Origin: Psoroptes ovis
Taxonomy: Eukaryota > Arthropoda > Arachnida > Sarcoptiformes > Psoroptidae
Length of the DNA: 64,000 nt
Direction of reading: 5' to 3'
NCBI GenBank assembly: GCA_002943765.1
Contig: PQWQ01000005.1
Span: 310,001 to 374,000 of the forward strand
Shown one piece after another: positions 1 to 13,044 of the stretch (position 1 is the first letter of the stretch; every line of letters starts with the position of its first letter). A program made the translations under genes and the position numbers. Below the pieces are notes generated by a model. It did not search any database. It worked only from the letters and a program-made list of their open reading frames with translations, and was not told the DNA's origin.

Positions 1-2011
1 TTTTATTATCAAGTTCATCAATTCAACATTGATGATCTACATTCATTTTAATGATCATTTATAATCTATGAGAATTTTTTGTTTTGAAAAAAAAACAAAA
101 ATATTTCCATTTCGATTTGTTTTGTCTATGGGCTAAATATGTGGGCCAAAACTGGCCAAAATATTCATTTTTTCATTCATAATCTATCGATAATCAAATA
201 TGAATTATCTAATTTTGAAAATATTCCACAATCCAATTGATGTTTGGCTTAATTTAAAAGCGAATGATTATTTTCCATTAATCCCAATTCATCCCAATTA
301 ATTCATTCAAAATTGTGAAATTGATAATATTTACGTAACCAATGGTTACTACTAATTTATAATAAATGAATGAATGAATGAAATGCAATTTTGAATGGAA
401 AAAATAATTCATTGTGAAAATATACAAAATAAAAACACATTAAAATGCATAGAAAATAATAAAAAAAAAAAAATTGTGCTACTTAATGGCCTACTAACTA
501 AAACATTTGAAAAATATTCAATCAAACATTGAAATTTTGAACAATTTTGAACATTTTTTTTTTTTGAATGACATCAAGTCATCGTCGATTGCAATGTTTG
601 TCTCGATGTGTTTGTTCGCCTTTTGTTTTTGTATTTGTATTTATTAGATGAACATGAATACATACACAAAATACAAAACACAAATACACAGCAGAGACAG
701 AACATTTGACATTTTTGCCATGTCATTGTAACGGATGCAATTGAATAAAGACATTGTTTTATTCGTTCATTTGTTTATTTTAAATCCAAAATTTTCATTG
801 TCTTAACATGTATTCGAAACAATAGTCAAATATCAACATATAAACACATATCAAATCAACTAAAGGGTATTCATCGTACAAGCACATATTATTATTAATT
901 AAATTCACATGAAAATCTCAATCAAAATGATAACCAATCACTGTGAAAATGCTAGAAAATGAAAATATACCAAGTAGCAATTATCTTCAATTCAATCATT
1001 TTCGAATATAATCACATAGTGGTATATGATATTGATAATACTATGTTTCAATGGTTGAATTGAATTGATGTTTGAATTTAATTCAAATCGAAAATTTGTT
1101 CTTCCGAATTTTTTCATATCCATCCATCCATCCATTCGACAAAAAATCACATATTAATATGCCAATACACGAATTTTGGGCTTTAAAAATCAAATCAAAT
1201 TTTCAAATTTTAAAATCCAAAGGTAACCATCAAACAAATCCAAACAGACAGAGATGCATGACTTTGTATAAGGTGGGTGTGTTAGCGTGTGCTAGTGTGT
1301 GCTTGTGCATGTTGAATATATGTTTGAATACATGTCAATTTACCTTTATTTGATTTGGATGTTGTTCAATCCGATTAAGCTTCTATGACAATTTTCAAGC
1401 ATCAATTCAGTGTTATTACTACTGATTTGTTCAATCAATTTTGAATGGTTGATCATTTTCAATTTCAAAAATTCGTGTGTTCTTGTGTGTGTGTGTGTGT
1501 GTGTGTTTTGCTGTGTATATAAAAACATTGAAACATTTTTTCATTTGAAAATATTTTGACAAACAAATCACATTTTCAAAAACGGTTGTTTGTATGTAAT
1601 TTGTATTTGATTGATTGATTATTACTGGTTATTTGCAATTAATATTTTCGGGTGTTTTAGTTTTTGATTCGAATTTGTCGTTTGTCTCTGCTGTGTGTGT
1701 GTGTACATAATAATAATCTGTATGTGTTTGTATCATTTGATTATTATTTAAAAATTCAGATTCAAATTAATAAAAATATAAATAAAAATTTCATCAAATA
1801 AATCTGTTATAATTCGTTTATAGATTATAATATCAATAATCAAAGCTCATCGACAAGTTTGAAATTTGTTAAAATTTTGATTGGAAAATTTTAATCGAAA
1901 TCGACCAGCCACCAAAATTATTCTCAAATGTTTTGATTTTTCAATAATTATTCAATAATATTTATTTGTTAATTGTGATATTAATTAATCAATCAATCAA
2001 TTTAATTCGAA
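1..2011. other. Non-coding DNA upstream of the Na+/K+-ATPase gene
   Basis: This is AT-rich sequence with no convincing coding exon. The short open frame near 1072-1353 has no recognisable domain and runs into simple repeats. A TG microsatellite lies at about 1485-1507. The last part probably contains the 5' untranslated region of the ATPase transcript, because the proposed start codon at 2012-2014 sits directly before a splice donor. Confidence 0.6.
1485..1507. repeat. TG microsatellite
   Basis: A run of alternating TG dinucleotides about 20 bases long is seen directly. It has no evident function. Confidence 0.9.
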
Positions 2012-5000
2012 ATGGTATTTTTTCCGATTGAAATTCCTGGCTAATTTTCATTAATTTTCTATTATTGATCAAGCTCTTGATCTATAATCTTTGATGTTTT
2101 TTCAGTCACTGATTACTAATGATTGTCTGTATCTTTTTCTAAATTTTTCTAGGGAAATAAATCATCGAAAAAAGAACAAAATCTCGATGAATTGAAGCAG
2201 GAAGTGTCGATGGACGAACATCGTATCACTTTAGGTGAACTGTATAGTCGTCTTGGTACACATCCTGATCATGGCCTTACACCGGCAAGAGCCAAAGAAG
2301 TTCTGTTACGTGATGGACCTAATGCATTGACACCACCGAAAACAACACCTGAATGGGTTAAATTTTGCAAACAATTATTTGGCGGTTTTGCATTGCTACT
2401 TTGGATCGGTGCATTTTTATGTTTTTTTGCCTATGGAATTCAATCAACATCCGAAGAAGAACCGGCTCCAGATAATCTTTATCTTGGTGTTGTGTTAGCC
2501 GTTGTCGTTATTATTACCGGTATTTTTTCATATTATCAAGAGGCAAAATCATCGGCCATTATGGAATCATTTAAATCATTGGTACCACAATATGCTACTG
2601 TTGTACGTGAAGGACAAAAACATACGATTCCAGCTGAGGAAGTTGTCGTTGGTGATGTGGTCGAAGTGAAAGGTGGTGATCGTATTCCGGCCGATATTCG
2701 TATCATTAAAAGTCATGGCTGTAAAGTCGATAATTCATCATTGACCGGTGAATCTGAACCACAAACACGATCACCAGAATTGACCAGTGACAATCCATTG
2801 GAAACAAGAAATTTGGCATTCTTTTCGACTAATTGTGTTGAAGGTGCAGCTACCGGTGTCGTCATTAATACTGGTGATCGTACCATTATGGGTCGTATCG
2901 CTAATCTTGCATCTGGTTTAGAAATGGGTGAAACACCTATCGCAAAAGAAATCGCTCATTTCATTCATATTATCACCGGTGTAGCTGTATTTTTAGGTAT
3001 TACATTCTTCATCATTGCATTCATATTGGGTTATCATTGGTTAGATGCTGTCATCTTCTTGATCGGTATTATTGTCGCTAATGTACCTGAAGGTTTATTG
3101 GCCACTGTGACTGTATGTTTGACATTAACAGCTAAACGTATGGCAAGCAAAAATTGTCTGGTTAAAAATTTGGAAGCAGTCGAAACATTGGGTTCAACAT
3201 CGACAATTTGTTCAGATAAAACCGGTACATTGACACAAAATCGTATGACTGTTGCTCATATGTGGTTCGATAATCATATTATTGAAGCTGATACTACTGA
3301 AGATCAAAGTGGTGTCCAATATGATAAAAGTTCACCTGGATGGAAAGCATTGTCACGTGCGGCCAGTTTGTGTAGTCGTGCTGAATTTAAAGCTAATCAA
3401 GAAAATATACCAATCTTGAAACGGTAATTAGTTGATTGATTTTAAATAGTCTCAATTATTTATTTAATTTCCTTCTTTTTGTCTTAGTGAATGTGCTGGA
3501 GATGCTTCCGAAAGCGCCATCCTTAAATGTATGGAAATTGCTTTGGGAAATGTTATGGATTATCGTCGTAAAAATCAAAAAATTTGCGAAATTCCATTCA
3601 ATTCGACCAATAAATATCATGTAACAATTCATGATTGTCCCGATACAAAAAGCTATTTGTTATGTATGAAAGGTGCACCTGAACGTATATTGGATCGTTG
3701 CAGTACCATATTTATTAATGGTGAAGAAAAAGTGTTGAACGATGAACTGAAAGATGCATTCAATACTGCATACTTGGAATTGGGTGGTCTTGGTGAACGT
3801 GTTATCGGATTTTGCGATTTAGTGCTGCCAACAGATAAATTCCCGAAAGGCTATCCGTTCGATGCTGATGAAGCCAATTTCCCATTGGATAATCTTCGTT
3901 TCTTAGGTTTGATATCTATGATTGATCCTCCACGTGCTGCTGTACCCGATGCTGTAGCTAAATGTCGATCAGCAGGTATCAAAGTTATTATGGTCACCGG
4001 TGATCATCCAATCACTGCTAAAGCTATTGCAAAAGCTGTTGGAATCATTTCTGAAGGTATTTGTTTTGTTTGAATTATCACATTTCGATCATATTTGACT
4101 CTCTATTTCTTAAAGGTACCGAAACTGTTGAAGATATTGCCACTCGTTTGAATATACCGGTTGAAAATGTTAATCCACGTGATGCAAAAGCAGCTGTCAT
4201 TCATGGACAAGAATTAAAAGATATGACATCGGAAGAAATTGATGAAGTATTGAGACATCATTCTGAAATTGTATTTGCACGTACTTCACCACAACAAAAA
4301 TTGATTATTGTTGAAGGCTGTCAACGACAAGGTGCTATCGTGGCTGTAACCGGTGATGGTGTCAATGATTCACCTGCATTGAAAAAAGCTGATATTGGTG
4401 TTGCTATGGGTATTGCAGGTTCGGATGTATCGAAACAAGCTGCCGACATGATTCTTTTGGATGATAATTTTGCATCGATCGTGACCGGTGTCGAAGAAGG
4501 ACGTCTTATTTTTGACAATCTTAAAAAATCGATTGCATACACATTGACATCGAATATTCCGGAAATTTCGCCTTTCCTTTTCTTCATCATTTTCAATACA
4601 CCATTACCATTGGGTACTGTTACCATTCTTTGCATCGATTTAGGTACCGATATGGTTCCAGCTATCTCATTGGCTTATGAACAGGTATTTATTAAATCAT
4701 TCTATTTATTTATTATTGATTCTATACTCAATCAATGTAAATAATAGGCTGAATCAGACATTATGAAACGACAACCACGTGATCCACAACATGATAAATT
4801 GGTAAACGAACGTCTTATTTCCGTATCATACGGTCAAATCGGTATGATTCAAGCTGCAGCTGGTTTCTTTTCATATTTTGTCATTATGGCTGAACATGGA
4901 TTCTGGGGTTGGATGTTGTTTGGTTTACGTGAAAAATGGGATTCACAAGGAGTGAATGATTTGGAAGATGCTTCTGGACAAGAATGGGTATGCAAGAATA

Positions 5001-5573
5001 TCAGACTACCAGTAATTATACAGTTTACTAATCAAAATCATTCTCTCGCAGACTTATCATGCACGTAAAAAGTTGGAATACACTTGTCATACTGCTTTCT
5101 TTGTGGCCATCGTCGTTGTACAATGGGCCGATTTGATCATTTGTAAAACACGAAGAAATTCAATTGTTCATCAAAAAATGAAGTATGAAAATTTTTCCAT
5201 TGAATGATGAATGTATCTTAGTTTTTTAATCAATTTTTCATTTTTTCCACCGAAGAAATCATGTGCTCAACTTTGGCCTTTGTTTTGAGACTGCATTGGC
5301 TGCTTTCCTTTCATACTGCCCAGGCATGCCTATTCTACTTCGATTATATCCTCTCAAGTAAGATTATTGTTTATTATAATTGATTCAAATTGTTATAATT
5401 ATCCATAATTTATCCAAAAATAATTATTTATTTATTTCACCAAAATAACCAGATTTACCTGGTGGTTAGTGCCGATTCCATTTTCAATATTGATTTTTGT
5501 CTATGATGAAGTTCGTCGTTTCATTTTACGTCGCAATCCTGGTGGTTGGGTCGAAAAAGAGACTTATTATTAG
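2012..5573 (+). CDS. Atpalpha: Na+/K+-ATPase alpha subunit
   Basis: This is the catalytic subunit of the plasma-membrane sodium pump, a P2C-type ATPase. Eight coding exons are proposed: 2012-2014, 2153-3423, 3488-4056, 4116-4684, 4748-4987, 5052-5182, 5256-5357 and 5453-5573, giving 1001 residues, the usual family length. Visible motifs are TGES in the actuator domain, the phosphorylation motif DKTGT (Asp at about residue 356), the MVTGDHP and GDGVNDSPALKK hinge motifs, and the C-terminal KETYY. The first extracellular loop keeps Gln and Asn at the positions of vertebrate Q111 and N122, which suggests a cardiac-glycoside-sensitive pump. The first coding exon is inferred to be the ATG alone: the base after it starts a GT donor, and the next exon opens in frame with GNKSSKK. 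No gene for the beta subunit is in the window. An unseen upstream first exon is the main alternative. Confidence 0.95.
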
Positions 5574-8344
5574 ACAAAAATAACAAAAAACAAAAAAACA
5601 AATCTATATTTATATTTTATATATACAAATATTAATTCAACACCAGCAACAACTACAACAAAAAAAATAAAGGACAGCATTTAAAATAATACAACAATTC
5701 AAAAATATTTAAAATATAATGCAAAAACTGCAAAATATCCATACACACCCACACAACAGCACATATACAAACAGCACATAGATCGTTTTTAATTAAGTAA
5801 TTAATTAATTATTATATTATATTATTATCAATCAATATCTTAATCTTAATCAGCCAGTATATCAAATCAATTCGAATCAATCAAACAAATAATTTTAGTT
5901 TTTAAATTATTTCATTTATAAATTGTGAACAGCAGCAGCATCAGCAAAAACAAATGAGAAATTGTTTTTATTTTTTTTTTCAATACAAATCTTAAATCAA
6001 TTAAAATTCTTAATTAATATTGTGCGTGTGTCTGTGTGTGTGTGTGTAATCTTAAATCAATTTAAAATTTTCAAGAATGGAATCCATCAATCAACCATAA
6101 ACCATCAAAAGGAGAGTAATTAAAAAAAAATTTGAGAGATTTATATGAATATCAAATTTTAATTAATTAATTAAAAAAAAAATTCAAAATGATTTTAATT
6201 AAAGTTAATTAATTAATAATCAAATAATAAAACCTAGTCAAATAATACCTAACACACATTACTTGAATTTTATTTCATGAAACAAAATATAAACAAACAA
6301 AATAATTGATTTACATTTGTTAATTATTATTATTAATTATGATTATTATTATTATTTAATTTGTTAAGAAAAAAAAATAATTGTTAAATCATATTAATTA
6401 TAATTAAGGATTTTAAGAAAAGAAGAAAAAAAATAATTAAAAGATTCATAACAAAAATTTAAAAAAAAAATTGGGGGGCAAATAATTAATGAATTAATGA
6501 ATAATTAATCAATCACAAAATTTTCAATTTAAATATGTATTATTATTATTATTTGAAAAAAAAAACAAAATTTATGAACCCATTCAAAAACCAATTTTAA
6601 ACATTTATATATGTAAATCAAGAAAATGTTATTATCATATTCATTATCATATTCATATTCATTCATCAATTATTATTTTAAATTATCTTAATTATCTTAA
6701 TTATTTTAAATTTTCAATTAATGAAATTAATCAATTCATTCGTTCATTCATAAACACACGAAATTTATGATACGATCATCTTATATCATTACACATATTA
6801 TTCACATACAAAAAATTCAAAAAAAAGTAAAAATTTATCATCACATTGAATTATCATTAATCATGATTCAACGTTTCATTTTGTAGACACACGTATTATT
6901 ATTCAAAAAAACATTTGTGAATTAACATTTTCATCGCCTTTTAATTGCATCGATTCAATTCAAAATGTTCAATCAATTTATCAAAATTCACGCCTACACA
7001 CACAGACACACTAATTCACATATAAATAGTGTCCACACACACACACACACACACACTTAATTAATTGGAAAAATCAATTAAAACAATTTTTACTTTTGAA
7101 TAAAGTGATAATTTGTGTTACATAATTGAATATACACACACAAGCATACACCTTACACCTTGCAACGCATCACTCATACACCCAAAAACATCCACAAGCA
7201 TTTGCATAGTAAATTCATCAAATCCATCTGGCATCCGATCCATTTCCTAAAATCGAAAAGAAATCATCATCATGTCACATTTTGCAGTGAAAATCATCAT
7301 TAAAAATTGCCTGAACAAAATCACACATATATAAATACAAATGCCACTTGGATACAATTATCAACAAAAAAATTTGGTTCATTTCATTTGCATATTCAAT
7401 TCATTCACAGAAAACAAAAATATATTCAGTTGATTTGTGGCCTCAAACACATGCAAAAAATTCGATTCAATTAATTAATTAAATCAATGATTAATTAGTT
7501 CGGTTTTTAATTAATGTTTTTTGTTTCAATAATAATCATTCACCGATGAAATCAATGTACACACCAACACAGACAAACACTCAAACAAACCATACAGCAT
7601 TTCATTGTTTCATTTTTGCTCATTACTGCTAAAATCCGATTTGATTGATTGAAAATACGAAAAAATCAAAAATAATCAAATTCAAACAAACATTCATTCA
7701 TTAATGTGTGTGTCACTTAATACAATTAATAACTACTGTTTATTTTTCGAAAAAAATCAAATAATAAATCAATTAGCTCCTTTACACTCGACAGGCGCCT
7801 ATGAAGCACCATTACAACTCAATGCTGCAGCTCGACTGGCTCCACGATGGCGCCTTAACACGTTGCTATTTCGAACCATTAAGATTTGAAAGCATGTGCG
7901 CATGCACATCAGCTATCGAGTGTAATGAGTCAAAATTTTTGATTAATTAAATCAATTTTAAGCCATTAATTCAAGCATTGTTATTATTAATTGCTGGCAC
8001 ACACACACCAAACAATGCAGCATTTCAACACCAATTCACAGCATCTACCAACACCAACACCACCACCAACCATCCACACATCAACACAAATCACCGAAAA
8101 ATTGTTCTATAATTATATATTATATAAAATCATATTACAATTAAGATTATTTAATTATTTAATTATAATTGGTTATTATATTATTATTATTATAATTATA
8201 ATTATTGGTTATTATTATTTTATTTGATTTTAGTTTTGAGTTTTTGTTTTTTTTTGTTTTTTTCGGAGAAAAATAAAAATATATTCAAGAATAATCCTTT
8301 GATTTCGAAATTTCATTTTGAATTTCAAAAGTTAAAAAAACCAA
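5574..8344. other. 3' untranslated and intergenic DNA between the ATPase and Cdc37
   Basis: This is about 2.8 kb of very AT-rich sequence. The proximal part is likely the ATPase 3' untranslated region, with AATAAA near 5667. CA and TG microsatellites occur near 6020-6045 and 7037-7055. One GC-richer patch at 7782-7925 is bounded by an inverted repeat and listed separately. The open frames at 7704-7889 and 7991-8227 look like chance. Confidence 0.6.
7782..7925. repeat. 144-bp GC-richer segment bounded by a 10-bp inverted repeat
   Basis: TTACACTCGA at 7782-7791 is the exact reverse complement of TCGAGTGTAA at 7916-7925. The segment between them holds two GGCGCC sites and a TGTGCGCATGCACA stretch resembling an NRF1-type site, in an otherwise very AT-rich region. 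It lies about 420 bp upstream of Cdc37. It could be a small foldback element or a promoter-proximal region. No target duplication was seen. Confidence 0.4.
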
Positions 8345-9478
8345 ATGGTCGATTATAGCCGCTGGAATCGTATCGAAATATCGGATGATGAAGATGATAC
8401 TCATCCAAACATTGATACTGGGTCATTGTTTCGATGGCGCCATCAAGCACGATTAGAACGTATGGCAAAACACCGGCAAAAACTTAAGGATATTGAATTA
8501 CGTTTGGAAGAAATTGATCGAAAATTGAGCGAAATCGATAATGAAAATGAACGGCAAGCATGTTTGGCCGAAAAATTACAAATCGATCGAGAATTATCTG
8601 AATGGAAACGAGCGGATCGATTACAACCGTTGAATGTTGATACGATTAGTCATGATTCATGGAGTAAAACATTGATTAATCGAAAACAATCGGATGATGA
8701 TGAATTACAGGGTCTCAATGATGATGATGATAACGGAGAAATAACCGATGAGCATATGAATAAATATGAAAAATTTATTGAAAAATATGAGAAAATCATC
8801 CGAGATTTTGCATTTCATTCCCGTTTTAATGATACACGAAATTTACTACTGGACAATCGTAATATTGTCAATCAATTTACACTCGATTATCTTTCATTAT
8901 GGTGTATTCAATTGAAAATTGAACAACGAACAGAATTATTGAAACATATCAGCAAACAAACAGTGTTGATACAAATGATTATTGATTTATCGAAAACAAT
9001 CAAACACTGTGATCCACGTGATTGTTTACAAATGTTTTTCAATAAATCATTGGAAAATTGGGCGAAATTTGAACAATTATGGCAACAAGAATGTGAAGAT
9101 TTCGAGAAGCGAATCCAAATAGCTGCCAATATGCGTATTGAACGTATGATTGAAGAACAAGAAAAACAGCAATCGGCTAATGGAGAAAAGGAAAATGACA
9201 AATTGATTGGCCCTGGTGGTTTGGATGTACAAGAAGTATTTGATTCATTACCAAAATCATTACAAAAATGCTTTATTGAACGTGATCATCAGATGCTGAG
9301 AGAGACATTAGAACAAATGGATCCAGCAGATGCTGAATATCACATGCAAAGATGTATATATGCCGGCCTTTGGCAAACTGAACGTGATGAAAATGAAGAC
9401 GAACGTCGTTTACGTGAAGAATTGGATAAAATATCATCAATTGATGATCAATGTAATCACAATTCTTCTGAAGATTGA
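8345..9478 (+). CDS. Cdc37: Hsp90 co-chaperone Cdc37
   Basis: This is a single-exon gene of 377 residues, matching the usual length of animal Cdc37. It acts in the cytosol, bringing client protein kinases to Hsp90. The N-terminus MVDYSRWNRIEISDDEDDTH is the family signature and keeps Ser13 in an acidic context, the casein-kinase-2 site needed for client handling. A coiled-coil follows (about residues 35-95), then the Hsp90-binding middle domain with GPGGLDVQEVFDSLP at about 284-298, and a short acidic C-terminus. The start is chosen because the conserved family N-terminus begins exactly there. The gene's 3' end lies about 67 bp from a large satellite array. Confidence 0.97.
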   Translation: MVDYSRWNRIEISDDEDDTHPNIDTGSLFRWRHQARLERMAKHRQKLKDIELRLEEIDRKLSEIDNENERQACLAEKLQIDRELSEWKRADRLQPLNVDTISHDSWSKTLINRKQSDDDELQGLNDDDDNGEITDEHMNKYEKFIEKYEKIIRDFAFHSRFNDTRNLLLDNRNIVNQFTLDYLSLWCIQLKIEQRTELLKHISKQTVLIQMIIDLSKTIKHCDPRDCLQMFFNKSLENWAKFEQLWQQECEDFEKRIQIAANMRIERMIEEQEKQQSANGEKENDKLIGPGGLDVQEVFDSLPKSLQKCFIERDHQMLRETLEQMDPADAEYHMQRCIYAGLWQTERDENEDERRLREELDKISSIDDQCNHNSSED

Positions 9479-9545
9479 AATTTTTCGAGATGATTTTCAA
9501 TGATTTTATTGAATATATTTTTTTGAAAAAATAAAATTAAATAAA

Positions 9546-12500
9546 GAAAATTTTCGAAAATTTCCACGTACTATAGCCTTAGATTTTTTCAAAATTTTCG
9601 AAAATTTTGACGATGTATAGCCTTAGATTTTTTCAAAATTTTCAATAATTTTGACGATGTATAGCCTTAGATTTTTTCAAAATTTTCAATAATTTTGACG
9701 ATGTATAGCCTTAGATTTTTTCAAAATTTTCGAAAATTTCCAAAGGCATTAGCCTTAGATTTTTTCGATTTTTCAGAAAATTTCCAAAGGCATTAGCCTT
9801 AGATTTTTTCGATTTTTCAGAAAATTTCCAAAGGCATTAGCCTTAGATTTTTTCAAAATTTTCAAAAATTTCCACGTACTATAGCCTTAGATTTTTTCAA
9901 AATTTTCGAAAATTTCCAAAGGCATTAGCCTTAGATTTTTTCGATTTTTTCGAAAATTTCCAAAGGCATTAGTCTTAGATTTTTTCAAAATTTTCGAAAA
10001 TTTCCACGTACTATAGCCTTAGATTTTTTCAAAATTTTCGAAAATTTCCACGTACTATAGCCTTAGATTTTTTCAAAATTTTCGAAAATTTCCACGTACT
10101 ATAGCCTTAGATTTTTTCAAAATTTTCGAAAATTTCCACGTACTATAGCCTTAGATTTTTTCAAAATTTTCGAAAATTTCCAAAGGCATTAGCCTTAGAT
10201 TTTTTCAAAATTTTCAAAAATTTCCAAAGGCATTAGCCTTAGATTTTTTCAAAATTTTCGAAAATTTCCAAAGGCATTAGCCTTAGATTTTTTCGATTTT
10301 TCAGAAAATTTCCAAAGGCATTAGCCTTAGATTTTTTCGATTTTTTCGAAAATTTCCAAAGGCATTAGTCTTAGATTTTTTCAAAATTTTCAAAAATTTC
10401 CAAAGGCATTAGTCTTAGATTTTTTCAAAATTTTCAAAAATTTCCACGTACTATAGCCTTAGATTTTTTCAAAATTTTCGAAAATTTCCACGTACTATAG
10501 CCTTAGATTTTTTCAAAATTTTCGAAAATTTCCACGTACTATAGCCTTAGATTTTTTCAAAATTTTCGAAAATTTCCACGTACTATAGCCTTAGATTTTT
10601 TCAAAATTTTCGAAAATTTCCAAAGGCATTAGCCTTAGATTTTTTCAAAATTTTCAAAAATTTCCAAAGGCATTAGCCTTAGATTTTTTCAAAATTTTCG
10701 AAAATTTCCAAAGGCATTAGCCTTAGATTTTTTCGATTTTTCAGAAAATTTCCAAAGGCATTAGCCTTAGATTTTTTCGATTTTTTCGAAAATTTCCAAA
10801 GGCATTAGTCTTAGATTTTTTCAAAATTTTCAAAAATTTCCAAAGGCATTAGTCTTAGATTTTTTCAAAATTTTCAAAAATTTCCACGTACTATAGCCTT
10901 AGATTTTTTCAAAATTTTCGAAAATTTCCACGTACTATAGCCTTAGATTTTTTTGATTTTTCAGAAAATTTCCAAAGGCATTAGCCTTAGATTTTTTCGA
11001 TTTTTTCGAAAATTTCCAAAGGCATTAGTCTTAGATTTTTTCAAAATTTTCGAAAATTTCCACGTACTATAGCCTTAGATTTTTTCAAAATTTTCGAAAA
11101 TTTCCAAAGACTATTGCCTTAGATTTTTTTAAAATTTTCGAAAATTTCCACGTACTATAGCCTTAGATTTTTTCAAAATTTTCGAAAATTTCCAAAGGCA
11201 TTAGCCTTAGATTTTTTCAAAATTTTCAAAAATTTCCACGTACTATAGCCTTAGATTTTTTCAAAATTTTCGAAAATTTCCACGTACTATAGCCTTAGAT
11301 TTTTTCAAAATTTTCGAAAATTTCCAAAGGCATTAGCCTTAGATTTTTTCAAAATTTTCGAAAATTTCCAAAGGCATTAGCCTTAGATTTTTTCAAAATT
11401 TTCGAAAATTTCCAAAGGCATTAGCCTTAGATTTTTTCGATTTTTCAGAAAATTTCCAAAGGCATTAGCCTTAGATTTTTTCGATTTTTTCGAAAATTTC
11501 CAAAGGCATTAGTCTTAGATTTTTTCAAAATTTTCAAAAATTTCCAAAGGCATTAGTCTTAGATTTTTTCAAAATTTTCAAAAATTTCCAAAGGCATTAG
11601 CCTTAGATTTTTTCGATTTTTCAGAAAATTTCCAAAGGCATTAGCCTTAGATTTTTTCGATTTTTTCGAAAATTTCCAAAGGCATTAGTCTTAGATTTTT
11701 TCAAAATTTTCAAAAATTTCCAAAGGCATTAGTCTTAGATTTTTTCAAAATTTTCGAAAATTTCCAAAGGCATTAGCCTTAGATTTTTTCGATTTTTCAG
11801 AAAATTTCCAAAGGCATTAGCCTTAGATTTTTTCGATTTTTTCGAAAATTTCCAAAGGCATTAGTCTTAGATTTTTTCAAAATTTTCAAAAATTTCCACG
11901 TACTATAGCCTTAGATTTTTTCAAAATTTTCGAAAATTTCCAAAGGCATTAGCCTTAGATTTTTTCAAAATTTTCGAAAATTTCCAAAGGCATTAGCCTT
12001 AGATTTTTTCGATTTTTCAGAAAATTTCCAAAGGCATTAGCCTTAGATTTTTTCGATTTTTCCAAAAATTTCCACGTAATTATAGCCTTAGATTTTTTCA
12101 AAATTTTCGAAAATTTCCAAAGGCATTAGCCTTAGATTTTTTCAAAATTTTCAAAAATTTCCACGTACTATAGCCTTAGATTTTTTCAAAATTTTCAAAA
12201 ATTTCCAAAGGCATTAGCCTTAGATTTTTTTGATTTTTCAGAAAATTTCCAAAGGCATTAGCCTTAGATTTTTTCGATTTTTTCGAAAATTTCCAAAGGC
12301 ATTAGTCTTAGATTTTTTCAAAATTTTCGAAAATTTCCACGTACTATAGCCTTAGATTTTTTCAAAATTTTCGAAAATTTCCAAAGGCATTAGCCTTAGA
12401 TTTTTTCGATTTTTCAGAAAATTTCCAAAGGCATTAGCCTTAGATTTTTTCGATTTTTTCGAAAATTTCCAAAGGCATTAGTCTTAGATTTTTTCAAAAT

Positions 12501-12893
12501 TTTCAAAAATTTCCACGTACTATAGCCTTAGATTTTTTCAAAATTTTCGAAAATTTCCACGTACTATAGCCTTAGATTTTTTCGATTTTTCAGAAAATTT
12601 CCACGTACTATAGCCTTAGATTTTTTCGATTTTTCAGAAAATTTCCAAAGGCATTAGCCTTAGATTTTTTCGATTTTTTCGAAAATTTCCAAAGGCATTA
12701 GTCTTAGATTTTTTCAAAATTTTCAAAAATTTCCAAAGGCATTAGCCTTAGATTTTTTCAAAATTTTCAAAAATTTCCACGTACTATAGCCTTAGATTTT
12801 TTCAAAATTTTCAAAAATTTCCACGTACTATAGCCTTAGATTTTTTCGATTTTTCAGAAAATTTCCAAAGGCAATAACCTTTGATTTTTTGTG
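9546..12893. repeat. Tandem satellite array of 44-bp units
   Basis: About 76 head-to-tail copies of a 44-bp unit are seen directly, with the CCTTAGATTTTTTC block recurring every 44 bases (one unit near 12073 has an extra base). Each unit combines a 12-base variable segment (CACGTACTATAG, CAAAGGCATTAG or, in the first units, GACGATGTATAG) with a core. The commonest core carries the palindrome AAATTTTCGAAAATTT; alternatives contain CGATTTTTCAG or CGATTTTTTCG. A block of about 510 bp repeats at an offset of 440 bp (about 9997-10510 against 10437-10950), so ten-unit higher-order copies exist. The array separates two convergent genes, Cdc37 and POLR1F. Confidence 0.97.
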
Positions 12894-13044
12894 ATTCCTT
12901 GAAATTTCGACGATGAAATGTTTTGGTCAAGAGATTTTAGAGAAGATGGAAAAATCAATCAAAACGAAAAAAATGAAAATAAAAATAAAACAAAAATCAA
13001 AATATAAAAAATAATTAAATAAACAATAACAAATCAATTTCTCA

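Noticed and set aside
7704..8227. Two short plus-strand open frames
   Set aside because: They have no domain; the second ends in isoleucine-rich translation of AT repeats and both overlap simple sequence.
9546..12893. Regularly spaced repeats resembling a CRISPR array
   Set aside because: The units are contiguous 44-mers with no unique spacers, in eukaryotic DNA beside spliced genes; this is a satellite.
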